A DNA stretch of 64,000 bases from Parasutterella excrementihominis YIT 11859 (lineage in GTDB: Bacteria > Pseudomonadota > Gammaproteobacteria > Burkholderiales > Burkholderiaceae_F), in NCBI RefSeq assembly GCF_000205025.1, contig NZ_GL883679.1, positions 28,968 to 92,967 of the forward strand. Reading direction: 5' to 3'. Each line of letters opens with the position of its first letter. Position 1 is the first letter of the stretch. Below are positions 15,938-27,350 of this stretch, in pieces. The notes beneath the pieces are model-generated. The model did not search any database, was not told the DNA's origin, and saw only the letters and a list, made by a program, of their open reading frames with translations. Made by a program: the position numbers and the translations under genes.

Positions 15938-17101
15938 TTAAGAACGGTAATCGTCGCCGTACAAAGAAACTTTGATGCGCCGCTGTGCTGAGATTTTCAT
16001 CAGCAGTCCGCAGCAGATTCCGAGAATCAGCAATGCCGTTCCGCCGTAACTCATGAATGGCAGCGGAACCCCCACAACCGGGAGAATACCGCTCACCATT
16101 CCCATATTCACGAAGGAATAAATGAGGAAGATCGTTGCAATCGCGCAAGCCAAGAGACGTTCAAAAACGGTGTTGGCCACGGACGCGATGTACAGCGCTC
16201 TCATAATCAAAAGAGTGTAAAGGCCTAAGAGACAGATGTCTCCGAAAAATCCGAATTCCTCGGAAAAAACAGCAAATAAGAAGTCACTCGTTCTCTCGGG
16301 AATGAAATCCAAATGCGCTTGGGTACCGTTCATCCAGCCTTTCCCGGTCATTCCGCCGGAACCGATGGCAATGATCGCCTGCAAAGTGTGGAACCCGGCG
16401 CCGAGCGGATCGGAGCTCGGGTCCAAAAGCGTGAGCACGCGCTGACGCTGGTAGTCGTAAAGCGAATTCCAAACAATCGGCAAAGCGACCAGAACGCCGG
16501 AAATCAACAGCAGCAAGAATTTCCAGCTTAAGCCGGCAAAGAAAATCACTGCGAATCCGGAAGCCAGCACCAGAATAGAAGTACCTAAGTCCGGCTGCTT
16601 CAAAATTAAGGCGACGGGGAGCGCCAGCATCACAAAGGCCACCAAATAGTCCCACCATTTGAGCACACCTTCCTGGGCGGTCAGCCGGATCTGGAAATAC
16701 CATGCAATCAGCAGAGGAGTCGCCAGCTTCATAATCTCGGACGGCTGGATTCGGATCACGCCGATATCAAGCCACCGGGTCGCGCCCTTCGTATTGACCC
16801 CGAAAAGCAGCGTAGCGACCAAAAGCACCAACCCGACGATATACGCCGGTACAGCTAGGTTTCTTGTCCATTTGAGCGGCATCGTCGCAAAAAGCATCAT
16901 CGCTGCCCCTGCAGCTGCAAGATTGCGGATTTGACCGTCAATTCGCCAAGGGAAACTGTAGCCGGCCGAATAAAGTGCCACAAAACCCCACGCACTCAGG
17001 ATCAGTACGATCACCATTAAAGGCCAGTCAATCGACCAGATGATCCCGAGCAATCCTTTGAGGATACGGATGTGGAAAGGTTCACGTGTATGTGCGTTCA
17101 T
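15938..17101 (-). CDS. rodA: Rod-shape peptidoglycan polymerase RodA
   Basis: RodA is the SEDS-family glycosyltransferase that polymerises lipid II for side-wall growth with PBP2. The 387 residues are mostly membrane segments, with about ten hydrophobic helices. SEDS hallmarks are the loop TRWLDIGVIRIQPSEIMKL, KQPDLGTSILVL, and the C-terminal PFMSYGGTALL. The ATG overlaps the mrdA stop by 4 bases, so the partner proteins are coupled in translation. The gene order separates it from FtsW. Confidence 0.94.
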   Translation of the reverse strand: MNAHTREPFHIRILKGLLGIIWSIDWPLMVIVLILSAWGFVALYSAGYSFPWRIDGQIRNLAAAGAAMMLFATMPLKWTRNLAVPAYIVGLVLLVATLLFGVNTKGATRWLDIGVIRIQPSEIMKLATPLLIAWYFQIRLTAQEGVLKWWDYLVAFVMLALPVALILKQPDLGTSILVLASGFAVIFFAGLSWKFLLLLISGVLVALPIVWNSLYDYQRQRVLTLLDPSSDPLGAGFHTLQAIIAIGSGGMTGKGWMNGTQAHLDFIPERTSDFLFAVFSEEFGFFGDICLLGLYTLLIMRALYIASVANTVFERLLACAIATIFLIYSFVNMGMVSGILPVVGVPLPFMSYGGTALLILGICCGLLMKISAQRRIKVSLYGDDYRS

Positions 17102-19095
17102 TCTTTATTCCCTTTTACCGTACCCGAGGCGGCAGCCTGAGGTTTATCTGCCGGCTTTACCGCTTTTTTGACTGCTGCCGTGCTGCGAGCCTTGGTCTGC
17201 TGACTCTTTTCTTTTCCGGCCTCCTCAGTAACGCCTTTATTCTTATTCTGTTCGATCAAGTAGTAATCCAAAACTTTCCGCGCCAGCGGTGCCGCAGCTG
17301 CTGCACCGAAGCCTCCGTTCTCAACCATAATCGCGAGCGCAATCTTAGGCTTATCAACCGGAGCAAAGGCAATAAACAAGGAGTGGTCGCGATGGCGCTC
17401 TTTAATTTTGTTTTTGTTGTACGTTTCGCCCTGCTTAATGCCGAGCACCTGAGCAGTTCCCGTCTTGCCGCCGACTGTATAGGGAGCGCCTGCAAAAATT
17501 GCTCTGCCGGTTCCCTTTTGAGTCACATCCTGCATGGCCCGCTTAATAAAGTTCACGTTTTCTTTCTTCAGAGGGATCACATCGACCGGATCCTTCGCCA
17601 CGATCTCTTCTTCGCCGGTCTTTGAATTAATAATCTTCTTGACCAGATGAGGCTTCATCACGATGCCGTCATTGGCCAGAGTAGCCACGGCGTGCGCAAG
17701 CTGGAGAATCGTAAATGCGTTATAGCCCTGTCCGATACCGATGGAAATCGTGTCTCCCTGCGCCCAGCGCTGCTTAAACCGTCTTTGTTTCCATTCTCGG
17801 GACGGGAGAATGCCTCGAGCCTCGCCGACTAAGTCGATGCCCGTGATCTGCCCGAATCCGAAAGGCTTCATGAAATCATGGATTCGGTCAATGCCCATGT
17901 CCTGGGCCAGCGAGTAGTAATACACGTCAGAAGAAACAACGATCGACCGATGCATGTCGACCGGACCATATCCGCGGCCCCGGGTGGAGTCTCGGAACAC
18001 GTGGTTTCCGAGCTGGAAATGACCGTTGTCGTTAATCACGCGTTTGGGATCACGAACTTTCATTTCCAGCGCCGCCAAGGCCATGAAAGGCTTGAACGTC
18101 GATCCGATCGGATACGTTCCGCGAAGCGCACGGTTCATGAGCGGCTTGTCTTCGTCCTGATTAAGACTGTCCCAAGTTTCCTGGTCAATGCCGTCGACAA
18201 AAAGGTTCGGATCGAAGCTCGGGTTTGAAACAAATGCCAGAACGTCTCCGGTAGCCGGTTCAATCGCAATCACCGTACCGCGCCGATCGCCGAGCTCTTT
18301 CATGATCTCGCGCTGCAGTCCCATGTCCAGCGTCAGCACAAGGTTGTTGCCGCTTTGGGGCTGCGTCATCGATAAAGATCGGATCGGGCGGCCGGAAGCG
18401 CGTACCTCGATTTGCTCGAATCCGGGCTTGCCGTGCAGTACGTCTTCGTACGAAAGCTCAATACCCGTTTTGCCGATATTGAGTGTCCCCGTGTAATCGT
18501 TTCCTCGGCCGCTCTCTTCAAGTCTTGTCTGATCTCGCTGAGAGATTCGTCCGATGTAGCCGACGACATGTGCCGCATCCTTTCCTGCAGGATAAAAGCG
18601 ATGCATGCGAGATCGCACCTCAACACCCGGGAAGCGCCAAGACTGAGCGGTAAACCTCGCAACTTCTTCGTCGGTCAGACCGCTTTTAACCGGAACCGGA
18701 CTCAGGCGCGGCAGCTCGTCCTTAAGGCGGTTGAATCTGCGGATATCTCCCTTAGAAATAGAGATAACCTTCTGGAGCTCTTTAATTGTTTGGTTAAAGT
18801 TAGGCGTCTTGGCCGGCGTGATTTCCAAGGTGTAAATCGGATCATTCGTGGCTAAAACTTCCCCGTTTTTATCCATGATGATGCCGCGGCGCGGAGGATG
18901 GGCCGTCTCCGTCTTGCGGTTGGCCTCGGCCTTCGTCACAAGCTCGTCGTACTGGAAAATCTGCAAATAGGCAAAGCGGCTGGCGAGAATTAAATAAAGC
19001 AGGATCGTCACGAACAGAAAAAACCAGCATCTGCGCGTGAACTGCTTTCTAAATTTTTGCTCCAGCTCGAGATTGCGTCGTTCCATAGTGCGCAT
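17098..19095 (-). CDS. mrdA: Penicillin-binding protein 2 (elongasome transpeptidase)
   Basis: PBP2 cross-links peptidoglycan during elongation and activates RodA. The 665 residues show an N-terminal cytoplasmic tail, one membrane anchor near 28-50, and a pedestal domain beginning PPRRGIIMDKNGEVLATND. The transpeptidase domain has GSTFKPF (active-site Ser and Lys), SSD and KTGTAQ. The C-terminus has a low-complexity Lys/Ala/Gln tail. It overlaps mreD by 1 base and rodA by 4. A second ATG three codons in is possible. Confidence 0.95.
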   Translation of the reverse strand: MRTMERRNLELEQKFRKQFTRRCWFFLFVTILLYLILASRFAYLQIFQYDELVTKAEANRKTETAHPPRRGIIMDKNGEVLATNDPIYTLEITPAKTPNFNQTIKELQKVISISKGDIRRFNRLKDELPRLSPVPVKSGLTDEEVARFTAQSWRFPGVEVRSRMHRFYPAGKDAAHVVGYIGRISQRDQTRLEESGRGNDYTGTLNIGKTGIELSYEDVLHGKPGFEQIEVRASGRPIRSLSMTQPQSGNNLVLTLDMGLQREIMKELGDRRGTVIAIEPATGDVLAFVSNPSFDPNLFVDGIDQETWDSLNQDEDKPLMNRALRGTYPIGSTFKPFMALAALEMKVRDPKRVINDNGHFQLGNHVFRDSTRGRGYGPVDMHRSIVVSSDVYYYSLAQDMGIDRIHDFMKPFGFGQITGIDLVGEARGILPSREWKQRRFKQRWAQGDTISIGIGQGYNAFTILQLAHAVATLANDGIVMKPHLVKKIINSKTGEEEIVAKDPVDVIPLKKENVNFIKRAMQDVTQKGTGRAIFAGAPYTVGGKTGTAQVLGIKQGETYNKNKIKERHRDHSLFIAFAPVDKPKIALAIMVENGGFGAAAAAPLARKVLDYYLIEQNKNKGVTEEAGKEKSQQTKARSTAAVKKAVKPADKPQAAASGTVKGNKE

Positions 19096-19625
19096 TAAGC
19101 CCCGTAATTAGGAACCCATCGGCGCGCGAGGAGCCAGCACCACGCCGGCCAAAATACGACACTCAGCAAACCTTGAGCAAAAACAGACCATGGCCCGAAA
19201 CCGTTTCCAAAGCAGAACGCTTCAATCGTCAGAAGAATCGCGGGAATATAGAAAATAGGAATCAAGGAGATGGACTGCGCAATGCTGCTTAACCAGCTCA
19301 GGCGCACGCTCATCAATTCCGTAAAGAAAACTACCATGCAGTAGGTAAGCGCATGCTGTCCGAACACTGCTCCTGTATCTGCGTCGGTCAGCAGACCGAA
19401 AAGAAATGCCAGCCAGTAATAGATGCGCTGCGGCTGATGGATCGTCCAGAAAACCAGAGTCAGAACCAAAAAGCTCGGAAAATACGGTAAATGCGACAGC
19501 GGAAGCAGATCCAGGCACCAAGAAAGAATCAAGGTGCCGTATACCCACCAGCCTGATGCAAAAGCGGGGTCATAGAAAGATTTGTTCGGGCGGCGACTTT
19601 TAAAACCCTTAGAGAACTCACTCAT
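19095..19625 (-). CDS. mreD: Rod-shape determining protein MreD
   Basis: MreD is the small polytopic inner-membrane protein of the elongasome. The 176 residues contain about five or six hydrophobic helices (GTLILSWCLDLLPL, FLVLTLVFW, YYWLAFLFGLLTDA and others). The GLLTDADTGAVFGQHAL stretch is typical of MreD. The ATG overlaps the mreC stop by 4 bases. Identity rests on hydropathy, this motif and position between mreC and mrdA. Confidence 0.9.
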   Translation of the reverse strand: MSEFSKGFKSRRPNKSFYDPAFASGWWVYGTLILSWCLDLLPLSHLPYFPSFLVLTLVFWTIHQPQRIYYWLAFLFGLLTDADTGAVFGQHALTYCMVVFFTELMSVRLSWLSSIAQSISLIPIFYIPAILLTIEAFCFGNGFGPWSVFAQGLLSVVFWPAWCWLLARRWVPNYGA

Positions 19626-20536
19626 CGCTTGGGCTTCCTTCTAACCTGACCGTCGCCGGCATTCTCTTCCTCTTCATCCAGATCCGGCAATTCGACCTTC
19701 GTATCCACGTAGAGGACAAGAACGTATTCGCTCGTGCCGATAGATTTGGGAGAAGAAACGGTCACATCAATGTAACTGCCGGAGTCGCCCGGTTCTACTT
19801 TTGTCACGACGCCTACCGGAATCCCTTTGGGATAGATGCCGTCAAGACCGGACGTAACCACCTTTTCGCCAACCTTAATTTTGTCGGAGAACGGAAGATC
19901 GCGGCTCTGAAGCGTCGTTCCGTCCCCGCTGCCGCGGACAATCCCGCGAACGTGCGAAGTCGTGAAGAGGACCGGAACTTCCTGATTTTTATCCTGGATC
20001 AGCTGGACTTGACTGGAGTTGGGAGCCACATGAATGAGCTGACCGGCCAAACCGGCTTCTGTGACGACAGGCATCCCGACCTCAAGACCGTCGTTGGATC
20101 CGCCGTCAATTTGATAGCGCTGAGTAAAGCCGTCAGAAAGCGCGCGGCGAACTTCAAACATTCCTGTTTTAGCCGTGTACAGCGTTTTTTGCTGGAGCAT
20201 CTCTTTCAAAACGCGATTCTCTTCGCTCAAGGTGCTCATGCGGTAGCGCTGCATCTCGCTTTCGGCAAGACGCTTCTTCAGCTCTTCGTTTTGGGCGATT
20301 AGGGAAGATTTGGAACGCAGGTAGCTGTCTGCAAAATCGACGCCGCGCGCAGGAGAGGCAACGCCGTTGTGAATCCAGTCTGAAACCCAGGCAAAACCGG
20401 AGCGCACCGGCTCCATCACCTGCATTTGATGGTCGACAACCATCATCAACACCGAGATCGCGACAAAGAAACCGAAGCTCGTGAACGAAGAAGCGCGGGG
20501 CGCATTAAATTTCAGGTGTTTTGACGGCCCGACCAT
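19622..20536 (-). CDS. mreC: Rod-shape determining protein MreC
   Basis: MreC is the bitopic scaffold that links cytoplasmic MreB to periplasmic PBP2. The 304 residues have a cytoplasmic N-terminus, a membrane segment near 18-35, and a coiled coil from about 70 to 115 (SSLIAQNEELKKRLAESE). The beta-domain core includes GLEVGMPVVTEAGLAGQLI and VGEKVVTSGLDGIYPKGIPV. The C-terminal tail is acidic then basic. It lies 18 bases after mreB. Confidence 0.94.
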   Translation of the reverse strand: MVGPSKHLKFNAPRASSFTSFGFFVAISVLMMVVDHQMQVMEPVRSGFAWVSDWIHNGVASPARGVDFADSYLRSKSSLIAQNEELKKRLAESEMQRYRMSTLSEENRVLKEMLQQKTLYTAKTGMFEVRRALSDGFTQRYQIDGGSNDGLEVGMPVVTEAGLAGQLIHVAPNSSQVQLIQDKNQEVPVLFTTSHVRGIVRGSGDGTTLQSRDLPFSDKIKVGEKVVTSGLDGIYPKGIPVGVVTKVEPGDSGSYIDVTVSSPKSIGTSEYVLVLYVDTKVELPDLDEEEENAGDGQVRRKPKR

Positions 20537-20554
20537 ACCTTTTGATCGGTTGGA

Positions 20555-22067
<1,513 letters not shown>

Positions 22068-22068
22068 C

Positions 22069-23526
22069 ATGAAAGAACTTACACATGCCTCCGTGGCAGA
22101 GTTGAGCGCTCTTCTTTCTAAAAAAGAAGTCTCTGCAAAAGAAATCGCTCAGGCTTATCTCGACAAAATCGAGGACAAAAAATCCTTAAATGCATTCCTG
22201 GACGTCCGTCCGGAAGTTACTCTGAAAGAAGCGGAAGCCGCCGACCGTAAAATCGCCGAAGGCACCGCTTCTCCGCTGACCGGCGTTCCCATTGCACACA
22301 AAGATATTTTTGTCACACGCAACTGGGCGAGCACCGCCGCGAGCAAAATGCTCGAAAATTACATGAGCCCGTTTGATGCTACCGTGGTTGAACGTATTCA
22401 GGAAGCCGGCCTCGTCTGCCTCGGCAAAACCAATTGCGACGAATTCGCAATGGGCTCAACTACGGCCAACAGCGCCTATGGAAAGACATTCAATCCCTGG
22501 AACGAACATGTCGTTCCAGGCGGCTCTTCCGGCGGTTCCGCTTCCTGCGTTGCCGCGCGACTCACACCGGCAGCGACCGCTACCGACACGGGCGGATCGA
22601 TCCGTCAGCCTGCAGCCTTCTGCGGCGTCACCGGTATTAAGCCCACGTACGGCCGTCCCAGCCGCTGGGGCATGATTGCATTTGCCTCCAGCTTGGATAC
22701 CGCCGGCGTTATCGCCCAAACGGCAGAAGACTGCGCTTTAGTTCTTTCTCAGATGATCGGCTTTGATAAGCGCGACTCCACGAGCATCGAGCTGCCGCCT
22801 GAAGACCTGACGATCGGCCTGAACGACGGCGTCAAGGGGCTGCGTATCGGTGTGCCTCGCGCTTGGATTGATAAAGCTGCTCCGGCCCTTAGAGACTCCA
22901 TCTATGCCGCATTGAAGGTATATGAAGATCTGGGTGCTGTTTTGGTGGATATCAAATTGGAAAAAGCCGACCTCGGCGTTCCTGTCTACTACATCATTGC
23001 ACCGGCGGAAGCCAGCTCCAACCTCGGACGTTTCGACGGTGTTCGCTACGGTCACCGCGCTCAGAACTACACTGACCTGCTCGACATGATTAAGAAGAGC
23101 CGTGACGAAGGTTTCGGCCCGGAACCCAAGCGCCGCATTCTTATCGGTACTTACGTTCTTTCTCACGGCTACTACGACGCTTACTACATTAAGGCTCAGC
23201 AGGTCCGCCGTTTGATCGCCGAAGAATTCGATCACATCTTTGCAGAAAACTGCGACGTGATTGCCGCCCCGGTCTCTACCGATGCTGCTTTCCGCTTCGA
23301 CGACAAGAGCGATCCGCTTTCTCTTTACCTGAGCGACCTTTACACCGTCCCCGGTTCGCTGGCCGGCCTTCCGAGCATGAGCGTTCCCTGCGGTATGAGC
23401 CCGGATAACCTTCCGTTCGGTCTCCAGCTGATTGCCCCGAAATGCAAAGAAGCTCGTCTGCTCCGCACTGCCCACGCCTATCAGAACGTCACCGATTGGC
23501 ATAAGGCTGTTCCTGCCGGATATTAA
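22069..23526 (+). CDS. gatA: Asp-tRNA(Asn)/Glu-tRNA(Gln) amidotransferase subunit A
   Basis: GatA is the glutaminase subunit, releasing ammonia from glutamine for transfer through a tunnel to GatB. The 485 residues carry the amidase-signature Ser-cisSer-Lys triad: Lys in PIAHKDIF, and the glycine/serine block [15 protein letters not shown] with [14 protein letters not shown]. The remainder matches the full amidase fold, ending with [20 protein letters not shown]. It follows gatC by one base and precedes gatB by 14. Confidence 0.96.
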   Translation: MKELTHASVAELSALLSKKEVSAKEIAQAYLDKIEDKKSLNAFLDVRPEVTLKEAEAADRKIAEGTASPLTGVPIAHKDIFVTRNWASTAASKMLENYMSPFDATVVERIQEAGLVCLGKTNCDEFAMGSTTANSAYGKTFNPWNEHVVPGGSSGGSASCVAARLTPAATATDTGGSIRQPAAFCGVTGIKPTYGRPSRWGMIAFASSLDTAGVIAQTAEDCALVLSQMIGFDKRDSTSIELPPEDLTIGLNDGVKGLRIGVPRAWIDKAAPALRDSIYAALKVYEDLGAVLVDIKLEKADLGVPVYYIIAPAEASSNLGRFDGVRYGHRAQNYTDLLDMIKKSRDEGFGPEPKRRILIGTYVLSHGYYDAYYIKAQQVRRLIAEEFDHIFAENCDVIAAPVSTDAAFRFDDKSDPLSLYLSDLYTVPGSLAGLPSMSVPCGMSPDNLPFGLQLIAPKCKEARLLRTAHAYQNVTDWHKAVPAGY

Positions 23527-23540
23527 GAAAGGATTACAAA

Positions 23541-24989
23541 ATGGAATGGGAAGTTGTTATCGGACTGGAAACACACGTCCAGCTGTCCACTAAATCTAAA
23601 ATCTTTTCCGGAGCGTCTGCAGCCTTCGGCGCAGAGCCGAACACTCATGCATGCCCGATCGACCTTGCCCTCCCGGGCTGCCTTCCGGTGCTCAACCGTG
23701 AGGCCGTCGAAAAGGCGATCCGCTTCGGCTTGGCCATTAACGCTAAAGTCGCCAACCGGTCGGTTTTTGACCGCAAACACTATTTCTACCCTGACCTTCC
23801 GAAGGCTTATCAGATCAGCCAGTTTGAACATCCCGTCGTTATCGGCGGCGAACTGACAATCCAGGTAGAAAATCCCGACGGCACAACCTACGCAAAAACC
23901 GTTCACCTGACACGCGCACACTTGGAAGAAGATGCGGGTAAGAGCGTTCATGGCATCGTTCACGGAAAGACAGGCATCGACTTGAACCGCGCCGGCACCC
24001 CGCTTCTCGAAATCGTCAGTGAACCGGAAATGCGCAGCTCGGCCGAAGCTGTGGCCTACGCCCGCGCTTTGCATGAGTTGGTGACTTGGATCGGTGTGAG
24101 CGACGGCGACATGCAGAAAGGCAACTTCAGATGCGACGCCAACGTATCCGTACGCCCCAAAGGACAGAAAGAATTCGGAACCCGCTGCGAAATTAAAAAC
24201 CTCAACAGTTTTAAATTCCTGCAGGCCGCGATTGACTACGAAGTCCGCAGACAGATTGAACTGATTTCTGAGGGCGGCAAAGTCGTTCAGGCAACTCGCC
24301 TCTACGACCCGGACAATGATGAGACCCGAGAAATGAGAACCAAGGAAGATTCCATGGATTATCGCTACTTCCCGGATCCCGATCTTCAGCCGCTGGAAAT
24401 CTCGGATGAATGGATCGATGAAGTCAGAGCCACAATGCCGGAACTGCCCGGCGCTGCCCTGAACCGTCTGATCCAGGAATACGGTATCAACGAAGCCGAC
24501 GCGATTCAGCTTACGTCACACCGTCCGCTCACCGTCTATTTCGAGACGGCCGCTGCGAATGTGAAGGATAAGAAGGCCGTTGCCAACTGGATTCGCGGTG
24601 AAGTTTTAGCTAAGCTCAACGCCGCCGAGCTCACCATTGAAGAAAGCCCGGTCTCTGCCGAACAAGTCGGTCAGATCCTTAATCGCATGAGCGACGGCAC
24701 GCTCAACCAGAAGGGCGCTCGTACGGTCTTCTCTGCGATTTGGGAAAAGAAAGGCGACAATGTCGACGCCCTTATCGAAACACTCGGCTTGAAGCAGATT
24801 TCGGACACCGGTGCCATTGAGGCCGCTATTGACGCAGTTCTGGCTGCTAATCCGAAGATGGTTGCCGAATTCAAGTCCGGCAAGGAAAAAGCCTTCAATG
24901 CTTTGGTCGGTCAAACTATGAGAGCCACCAAAGGAAAAGCCAATCCCGCTCAGGTTAACGAAATCCTGAGAGCGAAACTGGCTCAGTAA
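23541..24989 (+). CDS. gatB: Asp-tRNA(Asn)/Glu-tRNA(Gln) amidotransferase subunit B
   Basis: GatB is the tRNA-binding kinase and amidase subunit. The 482 residues begin with [20 protein letters not shown] and contain [29 protein letters not shown], and [13 protein letters not shown], all GatB signatures. The C-terminal YqeY-like helical domain is present and complete. AGAAAGGA gives a strong ribosome site. It ends the gatCAB operon at a strong terminator facing pyrE. Confidence 0.96.
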   Translation: MEWEVVIGLETHVQLSTKSKIFSGASAAFGAEPNTHACPIDLALPGCLPVLNREAVEKAIRFGLAINAKVANRSVFDRKHYFYPDLPKAYQISQFEHPVVIGGELTIQVENPDGTTYAKTVHLTRAHLEEDAGKSVHGIVHGKTGIDLNRAGTPLLEIVSEPEMRSSAEAVAYARALHELVTWIGVSDGDMQKGNFRCDANVSVRPKGQKEFGTRCEIKNLNSFKFLQAAIDYEVRRQIELISEGGKVVQATRLYDPDNDETREMRTKEDSMDYRYFPDPDLQPLEISDEWIDEVRATMPELPGAALNRLIQEYGINEADAIQLTSHRPLTVYFETAAANVKDKKAVANWIRGEVLAKLNAAELTIEESPVSAEQVGQILNRMSDGTLNQKGARTVFSAIWEKKGDNVDALIETLGLKQISDTGAIEAAIDAVLAANPKMVAEFKSGKEKAFNALVGQTMRATKGKANPAQVNEILRAKLAQ

Positions 24990-25005
24990 ACCTTTGGGTC
25001 ATTGA

Positions 25006-25039
25006 CAAACAGGACGGCATCCCCGTCCTGTTTGTTTTT
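25006..25039. terminator. Bidirectional terminator between gatB and pyrE
   Basis: A perfect 12-bp stem CAAACAGGACGG/CCGTCCTGTTTG with a 5-base loop (25018-25022) is followed by TTTTT. It ends just before the pyrE stop codon on the other strand. Confidence 0.92.
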
Positions 25040-25041
25040 GG

Positions 25042-25716
25042 TTATTTGCTGCCGTATTTACGGCGATATTCGGAAATCGCTTCTTGATAGGCGGAAAGTT
25101 CGGGATCTTTGGTTTCTTTGAGGAAGGACATCAGGTCGGAAAGATCTGCGATTGCAACCACCGGCATGGCATAGCGCGCCTTAACATCTTCTACAGCGGA
25201 GCGGTCGGCTACTTTTTCTGCTGTTCCCGCACATTCCATGCGATCCAGCGCTAAAAGAACGCCCGAAGGATGAGCACCGCAGGCTTCAATGATTTTGACG
25301 GATTCTCCGACCGACGTACCGGCAGAGATCACATCATCGATGATCACGACGTGACCTTTAATCGGGGCTCCGACGGTATTTCCGCCTTCGCCGTGATCCT
25401 TGACTTCCTTACGGTTATAAGCAAAAGGAAGATCGTATCCGAGTTCAGCCATTCTCATGGCAACTGCAGCGGCCAAGGTAATGCCTTTATATGCCGGTCC
25501 GAAGATCATGTCGCACTCGATACGCCCTTCTTCCATGGCCTTGATCAAAGTGCGGGCGTAAAAGTCCGCAAGTTTTGAGAGCATGGCACCGGTATTAAAT
25601 AAACCCGCATTGAAGAAATAGGGCGACAGGCGGCCGGCCTTAGTTTTAAATTCTCCGAACCTTAATACTTTAGATTCAATACAAAACTCAATAAATTTAT
25701 GCTGAATGCTGGACAT
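25042..25716 (-). CDS. pyrE: Orotate phosphoribosyltransferase
   Basis: PyrE joins orotate to PRPP to make OMP in pyrimidine synthesis. The 224 residues have the type-I PRTase PRPP loop VVIIDDVISAGTSVGES at about 122-138. The N-terminal hood LRFGEFKTKAGRLSPYFFNAGLF is present, and GPAYKGITLAAAVAM carries the pyrophosphate loop. The gene is single and leftward. It depends on PRPP from Prs, whose gene is also in this window. Confidence 0.95.
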   Translation of the reverse strand: MSSIQHKFIEFCIESKVLRFGEFKTKAGRLSPYFFNAGLFNTGAMLSKLADFYARTLIKAMEEGRIECDMIFGPAYKGITLAAAVAMRMAELGYDLPFAYNRKEVKDHGEGGNTVGAPIKGHVVIIDDVISAGTSVGESVKIIEACGAHPSGVLLALDRMECAGTAEKVADRSAVEDVKARYAMPVVAIADLSDLMSFLKETKDPELSAYQEAISEYRRKYGSK

Positions 25717-25881
25717 AACGAAGTCACCGAGAAATTAAGACTTAAGTGGCGGATATTCTAACGAGGCGTATTGCGCAAAAACAATCGGTTCGAAATTCTT
25801 TTCCTCAGAGTACGGTCCTTGGAAGCCGACATTTCTCCTGGCCGCGGTAAGATTAGACATTCTGAAAAAACGGACCGGCAA

Positions 25882-26658
25882 GTGCTTAAGATCATCACCA
25901 TCAATACCAACGGCATCCGCAGTGCTGTCAATAAAGGCTTTCATCTCTGGCTGGCAAAACAGGATGCCGACATCGTCTGCATCCAGGAATTAAAAGCTCA
26001 GCCGGACGAAGTGCCGGACGAGATTAATTTGGACGGTACTTTTTATCGTTACGTCCACTGCGCTGAAAAGAAAGGCTATTCCGGCTGCGCGATCCTTACC
26101 CGGAAAAAACCGGACGAAGTCATTATCGGATTCGGCAACGAAGAATTTGACCGTGAAGGACGATATGTTGAAGCCCGCTTTAACAATTTAATCGTCGTCT
26201 CTATTTACTTTCCTTCTGGAAGCTCCTCTGAAGAACGTCAGCAGGCCAAATTCCGCTTTCTTGATGTCATCAAAGGCCGCTTAGATGAGCTGCTTCGTGA
26301 CGGTCGGGACGTTGTCTTATGCGGTGACTTCAACATCGCACACAAAGAAATTGATATTAAAAACTGGAAAGGCAATTTGAAGAATTCCGGCTTCCTTCCG
26401 GAAGAGCGTCAGTGGATCACGGATCGGCTTCGTGAAGGCTGGCAGGATGTCTTCCGGCGCCTGGACCCGCGGCCGGATCGCTTCACATGGTGGAGCAACC
26501 GAGGACGCGCCAGGATAAATAATGTCGGGTGGAGAATCGACTATCAGTTTTCAACACCGGCGATTGCTTCCACCGCGAAAGAAACCGATATCTATCGGGA
26601 CGAGCGCTTCTCTGATCACGCCCCGCTTACCGTCGTCTATGACTTTAATTTGCAATGA
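25882..26658 (+). CDS. xth: Exodeoxyribonuclease III family AP endonuclease
   Basis: This Mg-dependent enzyme nicks abasic sites and has 3'-5' exonuclease activity on DNA. The GTG at 25882 is chosen since KIITINTNGIRSA is the usual beginning and gives 258 residues, the family size; an open frame extends back to 25771. Catalytic motifs are QELKA (metal Glu), the tyrosine motif VVSIYFPSG, GDFNIAHKEIDI (Asp/Asn), and WRIDYQF with SDHAPLTV (Asp-His). Its stop overlaps rsuA (ATGA). Confidence 0.9.
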   Translation: MLKIITINTNGIRSAVNKGFHLWLAKQDADIVCIQELKAQPDEVPDEINLDGTFYRYVHCAEKKGYSGCAILTRKKPDEVIIGFGNEEFDREGRYVEARFNNLIVVSIYFPSGSSSEERQQAKFRFLDVIKGRLDELLRDGRDVVLCGDFNIAHKEIDIKNWKGNLKNSGFLPEERQWITDRLREGWQDVFRRLDPRPDRFTWWSNRGRARINNVGWRIDYQFSTPAIASTAKETDIYRDERFSDHAPLTVVYDFNLQ

Positions 26659-27350
26659 TTGCTGAACAAATACTTTTCTCACAGGGGTTCGGAACCCGTC
26701 ACGAATGCACGGGACTTATCGTTCAAGGCCGATTTCGTGTTAACGGCACTGCAGTGACCGATCCGGATGAGGATATCCCGACGGAAGACCTGACCTTTGA
26801 GGTCGACGGAGTCCAATGGCCTTTCTTTGAAAAAGCCATCATCCTGCTGAACAAACCCGAGCACTACGAATGCTCCCTGAAGCCTATCCATCATCCGAGC
26901 GTGCTCTCGCTGCTGCCTCCGCCTTTGCGCGTCAGAAAAGTCCAGCCGGTGGGCCGTCTCGACGAAGACACCACGGGACTGCTTTTATTGACGGATGACG
27001 GAAAGCTGATTCATCGACTTACGCACCCGAAAAAACACGTCACCAAAATCTATCGGGTCACGCTTAAACATCCGGTCACAGAAAAGCAGATCGCTCAGCT
27101 CCTCAAAGGCGTGCAGCTTGCAGACTCGCCGGATATCGTCAAAGCCGTCAGCTGTGACAAAGTCTCCGAACTCGTCATTGATCTCGGCATTACGCAAGGC
27201 AAGTATCACCAGGTCAAGCGCATGATGGCTGCCGTATCTAATCGGGTCGTCGCACTGGAACGAATTCGTTTCGGAAACCTCTCTCTGCCGGAAGACTTAA
27301 AACCGGGGGAATGGACCTGGGGCAAATCTGCTCAGGAAATTATCGGATGA
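26655..27350 (+). CDS. rsuA: 16S rRNA pseudouridine synthase, RsuA family
   Basis: RsuA isomerises U516 of 16S rRNA. The 231 residues begin with an S4-like RNA-binding domain (FSQGFGTRHECTGLIVQGRF). The catalytic motif is GRLDEDTTGLLLLTDDG with the essential Asp at about residue 98. The C-terminal motif QGKYHQVKRMMAAVSNRV is diagnostic of RsuA/RluB/RluE/RluF. Length and single small S4 domain favour RsuA. It is coupled to xth by a 4-base overlap and to the permease by another. Confidence 0.88.
   Translation: MIAEQILFSQGFGTRHECTGLIVQGRFRVNGTAVTDPDEDIPTEDLTFEVDGVQWPFFEKAIILLNKPEHYECSLKPIHHPSVLSLLPPPLRVRKVQPVGRLDEDTTGLLLLTDDGKLIHRLTHPKKHVTKIYRVTLKHPVTEKQIAQLLKGVQLADSPDIVKAVSCDKVSELVIDLGITQGKYHQVKRMMAAVSNRVVALERIRFGNLSLPEDLKPGEWTWGKSAQEIIG

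Noticed and set aside
22738..23502. 254-residue open frame opposite gatA
   Set aside because: It is antisense to highly conserved gatA; no motif or start signal.
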